Notes under the pieces: generated by a model
Database searches by the model: none
What the model saw: only the letters and a program-made list of their open reading frames with translations
Told to the model about the DNA's origin: nothing
Assembly (NCBI GenBank): GCA_015680685.1
Contig: MNCI01001406.1
Span: 128,607 to 192,606 of the forward strand
Direction: 5' to 3'
Source of the DNA: Gnetum montanum
Lineage: Eukaryota > Streptophyta > Gnetopsida > Gnetales > Gnetaceae
DNA length: 64,000 bases
Made by a program: the position numbers and the translations under genes
Part shown: piece by piece, positions 58,678 to 64,000 of the stretch
How the letters are laid out: each line of letters opens with the position of its first letter
Position numbering within the stretch: position 1 is the stretch's first letter

Positions 58678-60521
58678 AAAATAATGAGGGAAGCTATATT
58701 TGCAGAGTATTCCACCAACCAGCCTCTCAAAGTTGTGTTATATCAATATTTCCCGGAAAGAAAGGTTCCGTTCAGAAGTGGCCAGAAGGGCACTAATGTT
58801 GAACTACAATCCATGTGCAACAAACTGGTTAAAGCAAGGACCACTCCTCAAAACAGCAAGAAAAGAGTGAATGTCCTGAAAAATGCTGAGCAGCTGGATC
58901 ATGATACTGCCTCAGAATTACATTTAGAGGATATGGATTACATTCATTTCTACGATAATAAAATTGAGCAGAGGAAGCGTGAGCAGCAGCACCCGCGCAA
59001 TGTGTGGAAGGATTCTTACATTCAGTCCTTGCAGTCTCCCTTTNCGCCCAATGTGTGGAAGGATTCTTACATTCAGTCCTTGCAGTCTCCCTTTGCTGTA
59101 ATAAATGCTGCCCACAAAACTAATTCTGCCGAACATCTATTGTTTGTCACATTCTTATATTTTCTTACTTGGCTGATTTTAGGTTTGTAGTGGGTCAGTT
59201 AATTAAAGTTGAATTCTCTGCAGGGTGGAGCATACGCAGAACGTGCTAATTTTCTGGTATGAAGAATCAAAGAATGCCTGAGTTACGAAGTATTGAAGCA
59301 GACGTTTCAGTCTTTTGGCATGTCTTTCTGAGGTAGACTGTGTCGAGTCTCTCGGCATATCTCGGCACTTCCAACCGGAAATCATGCACTTGCTGCACTC
59401 TGCTTACACGTCTGTTTTTAAAGCCATGCATTTCACCCATCTTGCTGTTACTAGACACTTCACTGAGTAAAATCAGTAACATCTGGGAATGATATTATTA
59501 CGAGTTTAGCTATATATTTATAATATATAGCTATTATTTGGTGGAGAGAATCGTATATATTTTACAAATTTATAAAATCTCAAATTGATTCATTGAGAAT
59601 TAATATTTATATTGAAAACCAAAATTATTCACCTTCTCGTGGAATCTTACATGGCACATGATGTGGAGGGCCAAAAATTATTATATTTGCAGTATATAGA
59701 AGGAGTGCCAAACTGAAGAGGGCCTAAACTCAACATAGCAGCAACTGCCTTGGCATTCCAGATGCTGAGACTTCATCGTTTCCCGACATGTCTCCTGGTT
59801 GGTCTTTTCTAAAAGACTTCATCGGTTCCCCGACATATCTCCTGGTTGGTCTTTTTTAATTTCATTAATTTTTTTTAAAAAATAAACAGGTTTTACCCAC
59901 AATTTTAACGGCAGGGATTTCACTGTTGAAGGTAAGAATTAACAATTGATAATGGATGTAATGACAATGTGAAAGCAGATGCTTTGGAAAACTGGAAAAT
60001 GATATTTGAAGGATACAAGAAACAGGAGACATTTGGAGAGGAATGCATAAAGACAGCATTGAGCCTTTTAAAGGCATGCAGAATTCAGTTCTCTGGGTAA
60101 TCCACTAGTGAACAAGTAGAAGCCTTCATATCCAACACATTCGATGGATTTCTCTCTTCTTCCTCCTTATTCTCATTTCCACCCTCCCTACCTGCCGATG
60201 GATGCATGATGCAAATCCTTACCTATCTTTACATTAAGATGAATAATTTATTTGTTATATAATAGTTAAATTCTATGGATCCATGTATTGTTATTGTTAC
60301 ATATGTAGCCAAAAAACTGTACCATATGAAGTATGGAACTTAAATGAAGTTTTCTGTATAGAGATAAGCATTTTCAATTAACCCCTAAAACTTTAACAAA
60401 TTACTATATCATATTAAACATTACATAGGGAATGGTATGGTAATTTGCAGGTAAGGCATGTTATGGAAAATCCTTGGTACGCCTGCCCTCCAAGATGGGA
60501 AGCCCACAGTTACATTGACAA
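58678..60521 (+). CDS. Candidate exons of an unidentified plant gene, partial
   Basis: Exon 58678-59097 follows a good acceptor (CCTTTTGCAG) and is open for 140 codons (IMREAIFAEYSTNQPLK; LEDMDYIHFYDNKIEQRKRE), ending at GTAATA. 17 of these codons come from an assembly repeat. A second exon starts at 59224 after CTCTGCAG. Read in phase with exon 1 it gives GGAYAERANFL and a GT donor at 59257; in another phase it gives VEHTQNVLIFWYEESKNA and a TGA at 59277-59279. Three later stretches join in a coherent phase: 59890-59931 (THNFNGRDFTVE), 59979-60096 (ALENWKMIFEGYKKQETFGE) and 60456-60521 (HVMENPWYACPPRWEAHSYI), with GT donors. I do not recognise the family. Composition and phase coherence argue for real coding sequence; whether it is one gene, two genes or a pseudogene is open. 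Confidence 0.5.
58998..59094. other. Assembly join inside an exon: 46-bp direct repeat around a single N
   Basis: 58998-59043 equals 59049-59094, with N at 59044. It adds 51 bases, so the frame is kept and 17 residues are repeated in the predicted protein, with one X. Confidence 0.85.
59507..59640. repeat. Dispersed repeat, copy 2 of a pair
   Basis: Counterpart of 56035-56170, lying inside an intron of the candidate gene. Confidence 0.65.
59769..59857. repeat. Tandem duplication, period about 46
   Basis: GACTTCATCG, then TTTCCCGACATGTCTCC or GTTCCCCGACATATCTCC, then TGGTTGGTCTTTT occurs twice with three differences. Confidence 0.75.
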
Positions 60522-60598
60522 GTATTGTGCTAACACACTGGTTTTCCTCCTCATATCTCAACCGTTTAATGCTAGAACTTGCCATTATTGATTATAAT

Positions 60599-61508
60599 TG
60601 TTGATGCGTAAATTTTGGACACGTCGCCAACACCTGTGAAAACTCGTTTTAGGAAACTATCACCTAGGGTGCCTCCCATATGGGTACAAAACCCGAGAAT
60701 AGTCTCAGCTGGAAAGGGCTATGTGACAAAACAATAATAACAATATTTTAAACAAAATATTAAAAACTTAAATTTGATTTTAGGAGCATTCTATTATGTT
60801 TCGAAAAACATATAAAAATCAAAATTAAACACTTGTGTAGTTTTGAGCAAAATAAATAACACAAAATAAAAATTTAAATAAAAAATAAAAATTTATCTGG
60901 TGCTCTAAGCAGAAGGAAAATTCAGCCACTAGTCTTCCTGGTGTCGGCTTGGTCTCTTCCGTGTGGGCAGAAAAGAAAACAGAAAAGAAAATGCGTCTGT
61001 TTGAACAGAAAAATCCTGCAAGAGACTTGCGGCTCTTGAATAACAACAAAAAAAAAATGCTCGTTGTTTGAACAGAAAATCCTCTCCGATGGTGAATTGA
61101 AAATCCCCTGATCATTGTTAGAGAATAGGTGCAGGCGTTGGCTGCCAGCTCCCCCCCTCGCTCTCTCTAAACTCTAGCTTCCTCCCTTTTTATAGCGGCC
61201 CTGCAGGAGAAAACCCTAACCCTAAATTGCCAGCCACCTTTGCTGTGAATTATTTTTGCCTTTTTTCTCATATCACTGCAAAAGAAAGAAAACAAAACAG
61301 GATAATCATCATGGGTCATAAGTCATGGGTGGATGCTTGATCAACATTTTAAAATCTATTTTTTTATGGGGTAACGAAGCCCACTAGCACATGGACAGTG
61401 GCCATGTACAAGCTCATGGAGCTCTATTTTTAATTTTTTATTTTTTATTTTTATAAAACTTGTTCAAACAAGGCTCTATGCCTAGCATTGGTGAGGTTGG
61501 CCTCAACA
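60599..61508 (-). mobile_element. 3' LTR of a minus-strand gypsy-like element (E9)
   Basis: The minus strand starts TGTTGAGGCC directly after PPT GTTTGGGGGCTAAG (61509-61522) and ends with TCAACA at 60599 (plus TGTTGA). TATA box CTATAAAAA at 61187-61195. It lies 78 bases beyond the last candidate exon, so it marks an insertion into the gene or its next intron. The 5-base flank on the left is ATAAT; the other end of the element is outside the window. Confidence 0.68.
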
Positions 61509-61522
61509 CTTAGCCCCCAAAC

Positions 61523-62440
61523 TACAGATTGCGTGCAAGTGCAAGAACTAGATAATTTTGAATAAAAATGCAAATGGTGGAGAAACAAAAACAACATGAA
61601 ATAAGAAATGCAAACTTGAAAGTAAACTAGAATGTTCTAAACATGATCAAAATAACCAAATAATTGAAAGAGACACCGACATAGGCCATCCAAACAACCA
61701 TTAAAATCTAAATATATAATTTATTGTTATTTTGACTAAGATCTATAAATATATATGTGTAATTATATATATATATATATATTTAAACTCTCATTCTCAA
61801 TATTCTCACAAGGTAACAGTAAAAGTATGCAGACTATTTTGAGCAAGTGACTTATACAAAACTTAATGAGGAGGATGAGCTAAAACTCATGTTAGATCAT
61901 AGTAAGCCACAACTTTCAGATTTTTCCTTGGTTATTATTTTTTTTCTTTTTTCACCTTTTTTTCTTTTTTCTTTTTTTTGTCTTTTTCACTTTTTGAAAA
62001 ACTTAAATTTAAAAGGGGAAACGGAGGTTAGGGTGAAGATTGCTACCGGACCCCATCACACTCAAGAACTTATTACACTGCCAATGAACATGATCCTCAT
62101 TATTTTTTTTGTTTTTTTAAGGAAACTTTGCTCATGGTGTACTTCATTCTTGAGGTAGGAATTCCAACACGAGTCTGGCTGATTAGCTACACTACCAAAG
62201 AGCATGGTTGAAACACCACAAAAAATTTTGGCTAACACTTCTAGACAGAAATTAAGCTAAGTCATGTTGGTCCTCATCATGACCAAGTTTGAAAGCCTCA
62301 AAAATAGCATCAAACGAAGTCAAAGCAAGCAAGTAAAAGTAACCTGGGACCCACAGAAGACTACAATGACATCTGGCATCAAACTTGGCAAATCTTGAGC
62401 TCAAAATACTTGATTTTCACTAAGTATGCATCCTGTACGC
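61523..62440. other. 3' internal non-coding region, probably of E9
   Basis: No coding frame is supported. (AT)n tract at 61747-61784; T-rich runs at 61935-61980. Confidence 0.4.
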
Positions 62441-62468
62441 TGGCCTACACATGCCCAGCGTAAGGCCT

Positions 62469-63690
62469 AGTGTACAACAACATTCGGGGCTTAAAAACTT
62501 ATCAAAACATGCTAAAGTAAAGTGTTTGGACCCCCTAGGACCTTCCCCAGGGTCCTCAATAGGTCTCAGGCACTTGAAAATCAATTTTTGGGCACCAAAT
62601 GATGGTCTTTCATTCCTTTACGCCCAGCGTATACGCCAGGGTGCAGCCAGCGTAGAGAGACTTTCGGGCCCCAGAAACGAGTCAAAACGTGCTAGAATCG
62701 AGCATCTGGACCCCCCAGGACCTTCCCCAAGGTCCCCAGCAGGTCTCAGGCACTTGAAAATCAATGTTTGGGCACCAAATGATGGTCTTTCATTCCTCTA
62801 CGCCCAGCGTATACGCCAGGGTGCACCCAGCGTAGAGAGACTTTCAGGCCCCAGAAATGAGTCAGAACATGCCAGAACCAAGCGTCTGGACCCCCTAGGA
62901 CCTTCCCCAAGGTCCCCAGTAGGTCTTAGGCACATGAAAATCAAATTTTGGGCTCCAAATGATGGTCTTTCATTCCTGTACGCCCAGTGTATACGCCCAA
63001 GGTGCAGTCAGCGTAGAGAGACTTTCGGGCCCCAGAAATGAGTCAGAACATGCCAAAACTGAGCGTCTGGACCCCCCAGGACCTTCCCCAGGGTCCCCAG
63101 TAGCTCTCGGGCACTTGAAAATCAATTTTTTAGCACCAAATGATGGTCTTTCATTCCTCTACGCCCAGCGTATACGCCAGGGTGCAGCCAACGTAGAGAG
63201 ACTTTCGGGCCCCAGAAATGAGTCAGATCATGCCATAACCAAGCGTCTAGACCCCCTAGGACCTTCCCCAAGGTCCCTAGTAGGTCTCAGGCACTTGAAA
63301 ATCAAATTTTGGGCTCCAAATGATGGTCTTTCATTTCTGTATGCCTAACATATACGCCCAGGGTACAGCCAGCGTAGAGAGACTTTCGGGTCCCAGAAAT
63401 GAGTCAGAACATGCCATAACTGAGCGTCTAGACCCCCCAGGACCTTTCCCAGGGCCCCTAGCAGCTTTCAGGCACTTGAAAATCAAATTTTGGGCTCCAA
63501 ATGATGGTCTTTCATTCCTCTACGCCCACCGTATACGTCTAGGGTGCAGCCAGCGTAGAGAGACTTTCGGGCTCTAGAAACTCCTCTAAACAGGCTAGAA
63601 TTGAAGGTGTAGACCACCTAGGACCTTCACTAAGGTCCCCAATAGCTCTTGGGCATCCAAAAATCAATTTTTGACCTTAAAATGAAGCAT
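62469..63690. repeat. Tandem array of 180-181 bp units, about seven copies
   Basis: The word GAGAGACTTTC recurs at about 62655, 62835, 63016, 63196, 63377 and 63558 (steps 180, 181, 180, 181, 181). Each unit carries TACGCCCAGCGTATACGC (a TACGC-GCGTA-TACGC chain), GGACCTTCCCC and AAATGATGGTCTTTCATT. The first and last units are the most diverged. Long open frames across it arise because 180 is a multiple of three and the unit lacks stops in one frame. I do not take them as genes. Confidence 0.92.
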
Positions 63691-63700
63691 TTTCATGTGT

Positions 63701-63820
63701 ATACGCTGGGTACATTTTTGGCTTACGCTGGCATGCTATATGCTTACGCTGGCATCCTCTATGCTTACGCTGGCATCATGTACGCTGGCATCTTGTACAC
63801 TCGCGTGCTATACGCTGTCC
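63701..63820 (+). repeat. TACGCTGG ladder
   Basis: TACGCTGG occurs at 63702, 63724, 63745, 63766 and 63781, and TACGCTGT at 63811. The middle copies are spaced 21 bases apart within TTACGCTGGCAT-N-TATGC units. Confidence 0.85.
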
Positions 63821-63890
63821 AGTTGTAACATATCTTGCACCCGGTCAACGCACCACATGTCTCCCAACCCGAGTCCACCGTCAAAACCCT

Positions 63891-63898
63891 GTATAAAA
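63891..63898 (+). promoter_or_regulatory. TATA box downstream of the TACGCTGG ladder
   Basis: GTATAAAACC, about 80 bases after the ladder. By analogy with the other LTRs here this may be a U3/R border of a plus-strand LTR continuing past the window. Confidence 0.45.
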
Positions 63899-64000
63899 CC
63901 CCGATTTTTCACTAAATCGAGGACGGTCGGCAAAAATCCTAGAGCATACCCAGGAGCAAATACTCTGCGCACCAAAGCTCAAAACCCTCTTACACTGGAA

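Noticed and set aside
62451-63577. Long open frames across the 180-bp array (repeats of ERLSGPRNES)
   Set aside because: They follow from a unit length divisible by three with no stop in one frame. The frame is lost wherever a unit is 181 bases, and there is no start context or family likeness.
1-64000. A prokaryote-type system (operons, ribosome binding sites, defence genes)
   Set aside because: LTR retrotransposons with plant-type PBSs, intron-like splice sites and plant poly-A signals show nuclear plant DNA; no bacterial gene organisation is present.

Overview
The window looks like repeat-rich nuclear DNA of a seed plant with a very large genome. The evidence is layer on layer of old, stop-riddled LTR retrotransposons, AT-rich sequence, probable CpG decay, and only scraps of ordinary gene sequence. 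A gymnosperm would fit (many old, undeleted elements and a gene-like exon chain ending in a retrotransposon), but nothing here proves the lineage. No intact cellular gene is fully contained.

Layout. 1-2899: minus-strand LTR material (element E0, a LTR with a ladder of TACGC/GCGTA words) fused to a truncated gypsy 5' end (E6). 2905-6170: a dispersed non-coding repeat (family D), AT microsatellites, and on the minus strand the 3' end of a possible GPI-anchored/AGP-like gene. 6175-14133: E1, a complete but dead plus-strand Ty3/gypsy element with both LTRs, tRNA-Asp-type PBS, gag-PR-RT-RH-INT remnants, PPTs and a 5-bp target duplication. 14139-17870: minus-strand gypsy gag/protease debris and LTR-like sequence. 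18955-20045: second copy of family D. 20050-22280: low-copy-looking DNA. 22289-23024: the 5' end of a Ty1/copia element. 23025-52653: a nested stack. Two halves of a gag-only, pol-less gypsy family lie head to head (E5 minus, E4 plus). E2 (28194-38100) is inserted in the E4 gag and E3 (42013-52098) in the E4 LTR, each with a perfect 5-bp target duplication. 52654-55275: gag and LTR of further minus-strand elements. 57190-57520: an RTE-type LINE remnant. 58678-60521: candidate exons of an unidentified plus-strand gene, cut off by a minus-strand gypsy LTR (60599-61508). 62469-63690: a 180-bp tandem array, then a TACGCTGG ladder and a TATA box.

How it fits together. E1, E2, E3 and E6 share U5, PBS type and (E1-E3) pol, so they are one autonomous family. 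FMDD-type RT, tRNA-Asp PBS and a long non-coding region between INT and the 3' LTR place it near the plant Tat/Athila side of Ty3/gypsy (inference). E4/E5 share LTR ends, gag and 3' non-coding sequence but have no pol, so they probably depended on the autonomous family. Two patterns deserve most attention. (1) The TATA box of nearly every LTR here is preceded by a ladder of short palindromic words, and these ladders differ between elements whose U5 is almost the same. (2) The polypurine word AGTCATGGGGG recurs at up to three fixed places in the 3' third of the elements.

Five single Ns each sit between direct repeats of 43-96 bp and are almost certainly unmerged assembly overlaps.
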